This document shows, in pieces, positions 7,084 to 16,137 of a stretch of 64,000 nt of DNA; within the stretch, counting starts at the first letter, position 1; each line of letters opens with the position of its first letter. The position numbers and the translations under genes were made by a program. This DNA is from Paenibacillus aceris (lineage in GTDB: Bacteria; Bacillota; Bacilli; Paenibacillales; NBRC-103111): positions 248,001-312,000 of the forward strand of contig NZ_JAGGKV010000005.1 of the NCBI RefSeq assembly GCF_017874035.1. Direction: 5' to 3'. The notes beneath the pieces are model-generated. The model was given only the letters and a program-made list of their open reading frames with translations. It was not told the DNA's origin and ran no database searches.

Positions 7084-8865
7084 GTGAGACGAAAATTACA
7101 GTTATTCGGCTTATTGGTTTTGATGAGTATCATGTTTTTGCTGCCACAGGCCGCTTTTGCTGATACGGCTCCATCTTTTTCATTGGGGCTTAATGCCTCC
7201 CAGGTGTCGCTGGGCAACGACATTCAGGTTACGATTACGGCAAACAATATAACCGATCTTTATGCTTATGAACTGAATCTCGATTTCGATCCTACAATGC
7301 TTGAGTTTAAAGGAATCAGCAACGGTGATTCCGATGGGTTTTCGGTTGATCCTCAGGTGAATGAGAATCAGCTTCAATATGCGTATACGAAGGTTGGCAA
7401 AGTACCGGGAGATAGTGGAACTGTAAAACTTGCCACAGCAACATTCAAAACCATCCGTCAAGGGAGCGCTGTTTTTCAGCTGAAAAGCGTGAAGTTTGTG
7501 AATAGTAATTTGAATGATTATACGTACAATACGGATGCGATGGTGTCGGCACTGATCGTCACGAGTAGTGACGGTACACCAACACCAACACCAACACCAA
7601 CACCAACGCCAACTAGCGGTGGTTCAGGCGGATATTCAGGAGGTGGTAGTACGATCCCGCAAAATGGCACTGCTAACCCGGGAACCATCGTCATGCAAGC
7701 CGGGGATGCGACAGTGGATGCAGCGACGAAAACGGCAATCTTTACTTTAACGGAAGCCAATTGGGAGAAGGCAATTGGGCAAGTTTCAGCAAATGCAAAA
7801 GGAGTCAAGAATATAAAGTTTGAAATGAAGGAAGTACCTGGCGCGAAAGAGTATAAACTACAAATTCCATCGAAATTACTCTCAAATAATGAGTACTCGG
7901 TTCAAATAGAAGTTGAATCGCCAATTACATCGTTATTCATACCGAATAACATGTTCCATGCCGATGAACTATCCAGTGCAATTGTCACGCTGAAAATCGG
8001 TGAAGCGGATGTTAGCAAGTTGGGCAATGATGTTCTGAATCGAATTGGCTACCGGACCTCCATTGATATAAGCATGCAAGATGGCAGCAAAACGATAGCC
8101 TGGAACAATCCGAGTGCTCCAGTAGCAGTACACATGCCTTATTCGCCAAATGAAGATGAAAAGCAGCAACTTGAACATATCGTTGTATGGTTTTTGTCTG
8201 ACGATGGACAACCAGTCCCGGTACCAAATGGCAGATATGATATGAAAACGGGTGCAGTTGTATTTACGACAACACACTTTAGTAAATATGCAGCAGCATT
8301 TGTGCAAAAGACGTTTAATGATATTGTTTCCCTGGATTGGGCAAAAAATCAGATTGAAGTACTTGCAGCGAAAGGAATTATTAACGGAACCTCAGACAAC
8401 CTTTTTGACCCCAATAAGCCAGTCACACGCGCTGACTTTTTAGTCATGCTTGTTCGCGCTTTAGAGCTAGACAGCTCTAGGGGAATGGGAGACAAATTTG
8501 CAGATGTACAAGAAGGCGTTTATTACGACCGATCTTTGAGAATAGCAAGAGGAATGGGGATTACGGAAGGAGCGGGCGACAATTTGTTTAAACCTGCTGA
8601 ACCTATCACAAGGGAAGACATGATGGTGTTAGCAGAGCGTACACTGAGAGTGGCGAAACAAATGACGATCCCTTCAAATCAAGAGCAACTAAAACAATTT
8701 AACGACTATTTACATGTATCTGATTATGCGGTTCATAGCGTAGCCTCTCTAATCGAGATGGGGCTTGTTCATGGTTATGATAATGCTATTCATCCTAAAG
8801 ATACGACGAATAGAGCTCAAGCAGCGGTTTTGATTTATAACATTTTCACTAATTTGTATAAATAA
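7084..8865 (+). CDS. Cohesin-SLH cell-wall anchor protein
   Basis: A surface protein of about 593 residues. A signal peptide (MSIMFLLPQAAFA region) is followed by a cohesin (about 30-155), a Pro-Thr and Gly-Ser linker, an uncharacterised beta-rich domain (about 190-405) and three SLH repeats (about 414-593; TRAD, TRED and NRAQ at the usual TRAE position). SLH domains bind pyruvylated wall polymers, so the free cohesin would face outward and could hold dockerin proteins such as its neighbours. GTG 7084 is chosen because AAAGGA lies 11 bases before it; an ATG 12 bases earlier lacks room for a ribosome site. It follows the GH3 gene by 72 bases. Confidence 0.88.
   Translation: MRRKLQLFGLLVLMSIMFLLPQAAFADTAPSFSLGLNASQVSLGNDIQVTITANNITDLYAYELNLDFDPTMLEFKGISNGDSDGFSVDPQVNENQLQYAYTKVGKVPGDSGTVKLATATFKTIRQGSAVFQLKSVKFVNSNLNDYTYNTDAMVSALIVTSSDGTPTPTPTPTPTPTSGGSGGYSGGGSTIPQNGTANPGTIVMQAGDATVDAATKTAIFTLTEANWEKAIGQVSANAKGVKNIKFEMKEVPGAKEYKLQIPSKLLSNNEYSVQIEVESPITSLFIPNNMFHADELSSAIVTLKIGEADVSKLGNDVLNRIGYRTSIDISMQDGSKTIAWNNPSAPVAVHMPYSPNEDEKQQLEHIVVWFLSDDGQPVPVPNGRYDMKTGAVVFTTTHFSKYAAAFVQKTFNDIVSLDWAKNQIEVLAAKGIINGTSDNLFDPNKPVTRADFLVMLVRALELDSSRGMGDKFADVQEGVYYDRSLRIARGMGITEGAGDNLFKPAEPITREDMMVLAERTLRVAKQMTIPSNQEQLKQFNDYLHVSDYAVHSVASLIEMGLVHGYDNAIHPKDTTNRAQAAVLIYNIFTNLYK
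7576..7614 (+). repeat. ACACCA tandem repeat encoding a Thr-Pro linker
   Basis: About six copies of ACACCA encode a TP repeat between the cohesin and the next domain of the anchor protein. Such linkers are flexible and often glycosylated; slippage could change their length. Confidence 0.85.
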
Positions 8866-9229
8866 TTCAATGAGGAAAGTCGAATGATATTCGAGCTGAT
8901 CCTTTCAAACAAATTATTTTCTGTAAAGAAAAAATACTTTGATGTGCTTGCTCTTTCTGCTCCTTATAATGAAAGTATAACAGCATACTCGACTCATTTA
9001 TTTTGGATAGGAACATAGCCCATATGTTCCTTTTCTTGATTTCAAACTGGGGTTTTCACATGAAAATAGATTCAATTGAGGAAAAGATTTTGATAAGAGC
9101 TAAAAAGATATTGAATTCCAAACCCAACCCATTCTCCCTATATTTATATTATAGCTAAACGGAGTGAGGTGGATGAGTCCGATAAGATTCGCTGTAATTC
9201 TGTAATTCATGGAGAAAGAGAGGAAACAA
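8866..9229 (+). other. Intergenic region before the ABC importer, with hairpin
   Basis: No gene is seen in these 364 bases. A perfect 8-bp hairpin GGAACATA/TATGTTCC at 9010-9030 followed by TTTTCTT is a probable terminator for the anchor gene or an attenuator before the importer. No convincing sigma-A promoter with correct spacing was found. Confidence 0.5.
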
Positions 9230-10183
9230 ATGAGTGCCAACACGATCTACTCAGATAAACTGCCGACCAGCCCGGCAAACACACTAAAGCGAAAACGAAT
9301 GAAACGCCCACGAACACACTGGTTGCCCTATATGTTAATTGCACCCGCCGTTCTACTCATTATGAGTTTCTTATTTTACCCGATGGCCAATGTGTTTTAT
9401 TATAGCTTTCAGAATTTTAATCCAGCCAAGCCTTATTATAACGGATTTATCGGTTTAGATAATTTCAAGAGCATCTTTAGTCAGGACGAATTGTTTTACT
9501 CCAGCTTGCTGATCTCTTTTAAGTGGGTATCCATAGAAGTTGTATTTCAGTTAATATTTGGCCTGCTGATTGCATTGCTCTTAACGCAGACTTTTGCTTT
9601 TCGCGGTTTGTTCCGATCCATTTCGATTATGCCTTGGGCGGTCTCGGGGGTCATAACATCTACGATGTGGTCACTGCTTTTCAATGAGCATATGGGGCTT
9701 ATCAACAGCTTGTTCGTTAAATTCGGCTTCATCGAAAAAAACTTCGCATGGCTGGCAGATTTAAATACCGTTTTTCCCGCTGTCATCATTACAGAACTAT
9801 GGAGGGGGATTCCATTCTTCGCGATCACCATGTTGGCAGCCTTGCAAACGGTACCTCAGGATTTATACGAATCCGCTAGGGTTGATGGTGCGGGACGGTG
9901 GAAGTCATTCATTCATATCACTCTTCCGTTTTTGAAAAATTCGATTATTCTTTCCACCTTGCTGAGAGCCGTTTGGGAGTTCAATAATGTTGACTTAATT
10001 TTTACGATGACTGGTGGCGGGCCGGCTAATGAAACAACGACATTAACGATGTATGTGGCCAATCAAGCAATTATTTCTCAAAACTTTGGATATGGATCTG
10101 CCTTGACCGTAATCAGCTTTATCATTCTGCTCGTGTTTGCAATGGGCTATCTGAAACTTAGCCGTTTTGGCAAGGAGGGATAG
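9230..10183 (+). CDS. ABC sugar importer permease, MalF/UgpA type
   Basis: This 317-residue membrane protein has six predicted helices and the EAA-type loop ESARVDGAGRWKSF that contacts the ATPase. It forms one half of the membrane channel. ATG 9230 is preferred over 9209 because GAGAGG lies 7 bases before it. It is followed by the second permease after 4 bases and then the binding protein. No ATPase gene is present; such importers in Bacillota usually share an MsmX-type ATPase. The substrate is probably an oligosaccharide released by the neighbouring glycosidases. Confidence 0.92.
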   Translation: MSANTIYSDKLPTSPANTLKRKRMKRPRTHWLPYMLIAPAVLLIMSFLFYPMANVFYYSFQNFNPAKPYYNGFIGLDNFKSIFSQDELFYSSLLISFKWVSIEVVFQLIFGLLIALLLTQTFAFRGLFRSISIMPWAVSGVITSTMWSLLFNEHMGLINSLFVKFGFIEKNFAWLADLNTVFPAVIITELWRGIPFFAITMLAALQTVPQDLYESARVDGAGRWKSFIHITLPFLKNSIILSTLLRAVWEFNNVDLIFTMTGGGPANETTTLTMYVANQAIISQNFGYGSALTVISFIILLVFAMGYLKLSRFGKEG

Positions 10184-10187
10184 ACCT

Positions 10188-11018
10188 ATGTTGAAAAAAT
10201 TGGATCGACTATTTATTTTAAGACTGCCGCTTTTGCTGACGATGGCGTTTACTCTATTTCCAATCTACTGGGCTTTAGTGACATCTCTTAAACAAGAAGG
10301 GGACATTACAAAGCTACCTATTCGTTATTGGCCGGAAAGGATCACCTTTGATAATTATGTAGTTGCATGGAAAAATGTTGGATTTTCGATTTTCTTTAAG
10401 AATAGCGTGCTTGTCTCGGGAATGACTGTGATTATCGTGCTAGTCTGTTCGGTATTGGTTGGGTATGCCATCAGTCGATTTAAATTCAAAGGGAAAAATG
10501 CCTTCATGATCATGCTGCTCTGTACGCAATTTGTGCCTGGCGCCATGCTGTTGATTCCGTTATTTATGATTTTCAAACAATTAGGTCTGACGAGTAACCT
10601 TCTTGCGCTCATTATTACTTACAGTACGTTTCAACTTCCGTTCAATGCACTGCTTATGAGTGGCTTTATTAGCAATATCCCAGAAGCACTGGAAGAAGCT
10701 GCTATGATGGATGGTTGCAGCCGGTTGAAAGCGATCTTTCTTGTGATCTTCCCGATCCTGCTTCCCGGTATAGTCGCGACCACAGTTTTTACCTTCATTA
10801 GTGCCTGGAACGAGTTCCTGTTTGCATTAATGTTCATTAGTAAACCGGCACTGTTTACACTGCCTGTCGGCTTACGCTATATGCAAGGAGAGTTTGATAT
10901 CCATTACGGTGCACTTGCTGCCGGAAGCCTTATTTCTTTGCTGCCTGCTATCATTTTATTCAGTTTTGTACAGAAATATCTGGTTCAGGGCATGGGTTCC
11001 GGAGCTGTAAAAGGTTAA
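10188..11018 (+). CDS. ABC sugar importer permease, MalG type
   Basis: This 276-residue six-helix permease has an EAA loop reading EEAAMMDGCSRLKAI. It pairs with the preceding MalF-type subunit. ATG 10188 is chosen because AAGGAGGG lies 8 bases upstream; the longer frame has no site. It is 68 bases from the binding protein gene and belongs to the same operon. Confidence 0.92.
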   Translation: MLKKLDRLFILRLPLLLTMAFTLFPIYWALVTSLKQEGDITKLPIRYWPERITFDNYVVAWKNVGFSIFFKNSVLVSGMTVIIVLVCSVLVGYAISRFKFKGKNAFMIMLLCTQFVPGAMLLIPLFMIFKQLGLTSNLLALIITYSTFQLPFNALLMSGFISNIPEALEEAAMMDGCSRLKAIFLVIFPILLPGIVATTVFTFISAWNEFLFALMFISKPALFTLPVGLRYMQGEFDIHYGALAAGSLISLLPAIILFSFVQKYLVQGMGSGAVKG

Positions 11019-11086
11019 GTTTGATCTAATTCCCCAGGGAGTTAGCCTAGATACCTATTATAAGTTAAAAAGGGAGATGTTGAAGC

Positions 11087-12454
11087 ATGAGAAAATTGAA
11101 TGTGGTCCTTACTTTGGGAGTTCTTGGTTTTTCAATACTTTTATCCGGCTGCGGTGTCGGCACGAGTAACAGTACCGTTAGTCAGGCCAGTAGTAAGCCT
11201 GATGATGCTACAAAATCTGCTGTTACAACCAAGCCGGCAGAGCATGTAAATCTAGTCTTCTGGGATGAGAACGCAGGACCTGATCGTACGCCATATTTAC
11301 AGGAAATTATTAAACGTTTTCAAACGAAAAATCCGAACATTTCAGTTGAATATGTCGGTATCCCGTTCTCCTCGGCCAAGCAGAAGTATGATGTTGCGAT
11401 TGCTTCCAATGATACGCCGGATATCGGAGGAGTTACCGGAATTTGGATCTCAGACTTTGCTGCCAAGGGTACGCTCCTGCCCTTAGATCCTTTCTTCGAT
11501 AAATGGAGCGACAAGGACAAAATCACCAAAAGTTTAGTTGATTACAATCGTACTTTGGTACCTGATAAAAAGCTGTACCAAATTCCAAGTACCATGTATT
11601 TAGATGTCTTCTGGTACCGATCCGATTTGATCAAAAATGCGGGTCTGAAGCCGCCTACTACATGGAACGACTTTTTCATAGATGCCGAGAAGTTGACGGA
11701 TGCAAGCAAAAATCAATACGGATACACCATCCGTGGGGGATCAGGAAGTATTAATCAGTTGACTACTGTCATGTATGCATATTCTGGTCTGGAGCATTAC
11801 TTTGATGCCAAGGGTAAAGCTACAGTAAATGATCCGAAGAATCTGGAGTTTTTGAAGAAGTATGTAGGAATGTATAAGAAATATACACCTACGAGTGATA
11901 TTACTAACGCTTATAAAGAGATGGTGGCTACGTTCGATACGGGAACGTCTGCAATGGTTCAACACAACTTTGGTTCTTATAACAACCACTTTCAAGCACT
12001 CGGTGAAGGAAAATTCGCCTCAACGATTTTACCGAAATCAGACAACGGCAAAACAATCGTGGCTCCAACTGCGAATGGTTATGGAATATTTAAAAACAGC
12101 AAGCATCCGGAAGAAGCTTGGGAGTTTTTCAAATATATGCTTTCCAGTGAATCCCAAGCCTATTGGAATGAAAAAATCGGTCAAATGCCTATCAATGTAG
12201 ACGCGCTGCAAAGTGACTACGTGAAGAAATCGCAACACATTCAAGACGGTGCCAATGTAATGGCTGACAAAAACACAGTTGTATTAGATGTGCCGAGTTA
12301 TTTGCCTGACTACAGCAGTATATTGGCTCAAACATTGGAACCTAATTTTCAAAAGGTAATGTCAGGGACAATGACAGCCGAAGCCTTTCTTGATGGTTGG
12401 GCCAGCGCGATGGAAAAGGCGAAAATGGAATATGATAAAGGAATCAAGAAATAG
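11087..12454 (+). CDS. ABC sugar-binding lipoprotein (family 1 solute-binding protein)
   Basis: This 455-residue lipoprotein has a signal peptide ending in the lipobox LLSGC with lipidated C22. The mature part has the family 1 extracellular sugar-binding fold, including VNLVFWDENAGPDRTPYLQEI near the start and a C-terminal helical region. It delivers sugar to the two preceding permeases. The ATG has AGGGAG upstream. A perfect 10-bp inverted repeat follows the gene and may limit read-through into the sensor kinase, giving more binding protein than kinase. Confidence 0.93.
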   Translation: MRKLNVVLTLGVLGFSILLSGCGVGTSNSTVSQASSKPDDATKSAVTTKPAEHVNLVFWDENAGPDRTPYLQEIIKRFQTKNPNISVEYVGIPFSSAKQKYDVAIASNDTPDIGGVTGIWISDFAAKGTLLPLDPFFDKWSDKDKITKSLVDYNRTLVPDKKLYQIPSTMYLDVFWYRSDLIKNAGLKPPTTWNDFFIDAEKLTDASKNQYGYTIRGGSGSINQLTTVMYAYSGLEHYFDAKGKATVNDPKNLEFLKKYVGMYKKYTPTSDITNAYKEMVATFDTGTSAMVQHNFGSYNNHFQALGEGKFASTILPKSDNGKTIVAPTANGYGIFKNSKHPEEAWEFFKYMLSSESQAYWNEKIGQMPINVDALQSDYVKKSQHIQDGANVMADKNTVVLDVPSYLPDYSSILAQTLEPNFQKVMSGTMTAEAFLDGWASAMEKAKMEYDKGIKK

Positions 12455-12494
12455 CTGAAACTTGCCAAACCGTCTGAGGAGGAAGGTCGTCTAA

Positions 12495-12529
12495 CCCGTC
12501 CGAAAAGTGAATAGGAAAGTTCGGACGGG
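12495..12529 (+). terminator. Perfect 10-bp hairpin between binding protein and sensor kinase
   Basis: CCCGTCCGAA (12495-12504) and TTCGGACGGG (12520-12529) are exact inverted repeats. There is no T-tract, so it is more likely a processing or partial attenuation stem than a full terminator. It lies just before the kinase ribosome-binding site. Confidence 0.55.
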
Positions 12530-12551
12530 CTGGATGGGGGGGATTAACATT

Positions 12552-14324
12552 GTGGTTTATCGGAATCGTACGTTGAAATCAACTATTTTGTGGATTTCTA
12601 TCCCTGTTACTATGCTATTTGTTTTTATTACTGGATTATTCTCCTACCTTCTTGCGTCCAATCAGCTGGAGCAAAATGCATTTACGAGTATTTCCGATAC
12701 CGTCTCTCAAACCCAAAGTTTCCTGAACGATAAATTAACCGATGTCGTGACGAGTCTGACGATTCTCGATAGCGATGCCGACTTGTCCGATATTATGACA
12801 CGTACTGAAAATCCGGCTTATAGTCTGGAACCGGACGATTATCTTCAATTCAATAAAGTATTGAACAGAGCTTCTCCCGATCGAGGCTTAATCGATTCGA
12901 TGCTGCTTTACTACAATTATGACCGACTAGCGTTCTACAGAAAAGATGACCTGACCGAACTAGTGAAAGTTTCCCTGGAGCCATACAAGATTGGGCTGGC
13001 AACGGATCCGACATCTATCATTCATTGGTTAACGCTGCATACGGATCCAATCGGGGAATCATTCAATCAGAATAAAAACAGAAAAGTGGTCAGCCTATTT
13101 AAACTGCTGGGTAAAAATGTAGAACAAAGCAAAGGAATTATTCTTTTTAATATAAAAGATTCATTTTTTCAAACGATATTAAGTAATCCAACCATCAGTA
13201 AAAATGGTTATCTATGCCTCGTTAGTGAGGACGGGATCATTTCTTACAAGAAAGTAGATGGGAAATATGAGTTTAAGGATTCGGAACTTCAGCCAAAATT
13301 AATTCAAACCAGTCAAGCATCGGGAGAAATCACGGTTACCAACGAATATGGGAAAGAGATGCTGATTGTTTACGATACATTAAGAATCAATAAATGGAAG
13401 ATTGCTGCAGTAGTACCTAAGGATGAATTATTTAAAAAAGTGAATTACATCAAATACCTTATCATTGCTGTTATGTTCATTTTGTTTGGGTTCGTGATCT
13501 TCTTTTCCAACTTCCTGGCTAACGTGATTACGAGGCCGATCGTTCAACTTACTAAAAAAATAAATACAATCGAAGAAGGTAACCTGGAGGTCGAATTCAG
13601 AGAAATGTCGCAAAATGAGATCGGCGTTCTCAATAGAGGTATTCGCGATATGATCTGTAGGATCAAACAATTGCTTACGGAGATAGAGAATGTGCAAGAA
13701 AAGAAAAGGAAAGCAGAATTAGATGCGCTGCAATTTCAAATCAGGCCGCATTTTCTTTACAATACACTGTATTCAATCATGCATTTGATTGAAATGGACG
13801 AAAAAAAGAATGCCAGCCGGATGGTATCGGCGCTCTCCGACTTCTTTCGTATTTCGATAAGTAAAGGGAGCGAGATTATACCGTTCTCTCAGGAAATCGA
13901 GCATATCAATCATTATTTCACGATTCAAGAGTTGCGATATGGGGACAGTTTTACCTATGAAATAGATCTGGACCCGGCTATTTTGGATCATCAAATTGTA
14001 AAGCTGACTCTTCAGCCACTCGTCGAGAATGCGATTTATCACGGAATGAAGCATATTCGTAACAAAGGCCATATTTCTATAAAGGGTATTATTCAGGATG
14101 ATGATTGTGTGATCCGCATAGAGGACAATGGTGCAGGCATGTCTGCCGAACAACTTGCCAAAGTCAATGCTTCTTTATCGGACAAGCATACCGGAGAGGG
14201 AGGAGCCGGATTCGGTATTTATAATGTACATAAGCGGTTGCAGTTGAATTATGGCACGAAATATGGGCTTAGCTATGAGAGCAATCCTGGAACAGGAACC
14301 GTAGTAATCGTCACGTTCAGATAA
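12552..14324 (+). CDS. YesM-type sensor histidine kinase
   Basis: This 590-residue membrane kinase has a helix near 10-35, an extracellular sensor (about 36-295), a second helix (about 300-325), a HAMP linker, a His_kinase domain with phospho-acceptor H400 in RPHFLYNT, and an ATPase domain with PLVENAIYHG and DNGAGM. The partner is the response regulator 42 bases downstream. GTG 12552 is preferred, with GGGGGG about 8 bases upstream; an earlier in-frame GTG would overlap the preceding hairpin. It probably senses the sugar taken up by the adjacent importer. Confidence 0.9.
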   Translation: MVYRNRTLKSTILWISIPVTMLFVFITGLFSYLLASNQLEQNAFTSISDTVSQTQSFLNDKLTDVVTSLTILDSDADLSDIMTRTENPAYSLEPDDYLQFNKVLNRASPDRGLIDSMLLYYNYDRLAFYRKDDLTELVKVSLEPYKIGLATDPTSIIHWLTLHTDPIGESFNQNKNRKVVSLFKLLGKNVEQSKGIILFNIKDSFFQTILSNPTISKNGYLCLVSEDGIISYKKVDGKYEFKDSELQPKLIQTSQASGEITVTNEYGKEMLIVYDTLRINKWKIAAVVPKDELFKKVNYIKYLIIAVMFILFGFVIFFSNFLANVITRPIVQLTKKINTIEEGNLEVEFREMSQNEIGVLNRGIRDMICRIKQLLTEIENVQEKKRKAELDALQFQIRPHFLYNTLYSIMHLIEMDEKKNASRMVSALSDFFRISISKGSEIIPFSQEIEHINHYFTIQELRYGDSFTYEIDLDPAILDHQIVKLTLQPLVENAIYHGMKHIRNKGHISIKGIIQDDDCVIRIEDNGAGMSAEQLAKVNASLSDKHTGEGGAGFGIYNVHKRLQLNYGTKYGLSYESNPGTGTVVIVTFR

Positions 14325-14366
14325 CAGCAACGTTTTGATAATAGAACTTCCAGGGGGATGACCAGT

Positions 14367-15941
14367 ATGCATAAGGTCGCAATTATTGATGATGAAGTCA
14401 TTATTACCCGTGGTTTAAGCAGGAACATCGAATGGCAGGCTAATGGCTTTGAATTGGTGGGTTCTGCAGCGAATGGGGAGGAGGGTATGAAGCTCGTCGT
14501 AGAGAAAAGACCTCATTTAATTATTACCGACATATGCATGCCTTTTGTAGACGGCTTCGAGCTGACTGAGCAGGTAGTAAGAGCATATCCCGAGACTAAA
14601 ATTCTGATGCTAACGAGTTACAATGATTTTGAATTTGCCAAGAGGGCGTTACAGCTTAAGGTGTTTGACTATTTATTAAAGCCGGTTGATGGTGAAAAGT
14701 TGCTTGAAACGGCAAAGCGTGCCATTAAGGAGCTTGAATATGAGTCCGAAATGAAGCAGAAGGTCGTTGAAGGCATGCCGCTCTTGAGACAACAGTTTTT
14801 GGAAAAGCTGTTTAAAGGGAAGCTGACACCTGCGGAAATTAATTCAGGTATTGACTTCCTAGATCTTCAACTAACTGCTGAGCGCTTTGTAGTCATTCTA
14901 TTGAAGGCTGATGACTATAGTTATCCCGAATACCAGAACCGATTTGGGAAAGAAGTACTCAAATACTGTGTGATCAACGTATCGGAAGAAACGCTCGCCA
15001 GCATGGGCAAAGGGCTTGTGTTTAATTCTATTGAAGACGAGGTAGTACTTATTGTGTTTGCCGAAGGGGATCAGAAGGAAGCGGAACTTCAGGCCTATGA
15101 GATCGCAGAGTCGATCCGTGCTAATGTAGAGAAGTTTTTGAAAACTACGGTTACTGCAGGTATTGGTTTTGCTTATGAGCAGACAGCAGAAATTACATTT
15201 TCCTATCATGATGCCCGTTCTTCTCTGGATTTCCGCCATATTTTGGGGACGAATCGGGTGCTTACTATTGCCGATACGGGTTTGTCGCCTCGCAAAGAAT
15301 CAATTGTGTTTGACGGATTGGAAAAGGAATTGGCCTTGAAGGTCAAGTTGGGCTTGGAGGGGGAAGCGCATGCCATCTTAAATACAATAGAGCAATCGAT
15401 CATTGAAAGCCAATCGTTTTCCTTATCAAGAACACGTTTAATCGGGGTAGAAATTACCGTTCTCATGTACAAAGAGTTAGAGGAACAAGCGAAACAGCTG
15501 GATGACTTTTATTCCATTTATAACAAACAACAGCAAATGCAAACGGTTCATGAAATTTTTGCATGTATCCGTCAGCTGGTGAACCAGTTGGTTTCCATTG
15601 TCAATCATCAACGCGAAAATCAGGTGAAAAAGCTTATCAATCGCGCTGTGGAGTATATGGAGCAGCATTATGATCAAGAGGGTCTTTCTCTACATGATGT
15701 TTCAAGCGTAATACACATCAGTCCTACTTATTTAAGTATTATTTTCAAGAAGGAAAAAAACATAAATTTCAGTGAGTTCCTCAATCAGTTGCGTATGAAC
15801 AAGGCTATGGAGCTGCTTCGTATATCTGATTTGAAGTCGTATGAGGTAGCTGAAAAAGTAGGCTTCAAAAATGCGCATTATTTCAGTCTATGTTTCAAAA
15901 AGTATACAGGTGTGTCCCCTTCGGAATATAAGAATGCGTAA
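14367..15941 (+). CDS. YesN-type response regulator with AraC DNA-binding domain
   Basis: This 524-residue regulator has a receiver domain at 1-120 with phospho-acceptor D55 (ITDICMP), a long middle region, and a C-terminal two-helix-turn-helix AraC domain (about 425-522). It should be phosphorylated by the preceding YesM-type kinase and activate the sugar importer or glycosidases. ATG 14367 has GGGGG 9 bases upstream and is preferred to an in-frame ATG at 14358 that overlaps that site. Confidence 0.92.
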   Translation: MHKVAIIDDEVIITRGLSRNIEWQANGFELVGSAANGEEGMKLVVEKRPHLIITDICMPFVDGFELTEQVVRAYPETKILMLTSYNDFEFAKRALQLKVFDYLLKPVDGEKLLETAKRAIKELEYESEMKQKVVEGMPLLRQQFLEKLFKGKLTPAEINSGIDFLDLQLTAERFVVILLKADDYSYPEYQNRFGKEVLKYCVINVSEETLASMGKGLVFNSIEDEVVLIVFAEGDQKEAELQAYEIAESIRANVEKFLKTTVTAGIGFAYEQTAEITFSYHDARSSLDFRHILGTNRVLTIADTGLSPRKESIVFDGLEKELALKVKLGLEGEAHAILNTIEQSIIESQSFSLSRTRLIGVEITVLMYKELEEQAKQLDDFYSIYNKQQQMQTVHEIFACIRQLVNQLVSIVNHQRENQVKKLINRAVEYMEQHYDQEGLSLHDVSSVIHISPTYLSIIFKKEKNINFSEFLNQLRMNKAMELLRISDLKSYEVAEKVGFKNAHYFSLCFKKYTGVSPSEYKNA

Positions 15942-16098
15942 AAGTGAATTCATGAAGGAGGTGATCCATCTGAGAATTACACCGATTATTCTAAGAAATT
16001 AAAGACGTTCTATGGTGTAGGAAACATTTTGTGATGTGAAAGATGTGCTTCTGAGATAGGCATCCGGACTGGTCATATGACCTTTAATTTTTTAGTAT

Positions 16099-16112
16099 TG
16101 AAAGCGCTTAAA
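16099..16112 (+). promoter_or_regulatory. Cre-like site directly before a GH3 gene
   Basis: TGAAAGCGCTTAAA contains the CcpA core AAAGCGCTT and lies 25 bases before the GH3 start codon. Bound CcpA there would block transcription or elongation when a preferred sugar is present. Confidence 0.6.
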
Positions 16113-16137
16113 TATGAAAAGGTGGGGGAAAGGGAAT

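Noticed and set aside
7084..8865. Cohesin-SLH protein as a multi-cohesin scaffoldin
   Set aside because: Only one cohesin is present, so it is an anchor and not a scaffold by itself.
15950..16002. Short frame MKEVIHLRITPIILRN after the YesN-type gene
   Set aside because: Sixteen codons with no own ribosome site; likely chance.
16071..16082. 12-base palindrome GGTCATATGACC before a GH3 gene, followed by T-rich sequence
   Set aside because: Without a loop it is a poor terminator, and it matches no operator I know; it may be chance.
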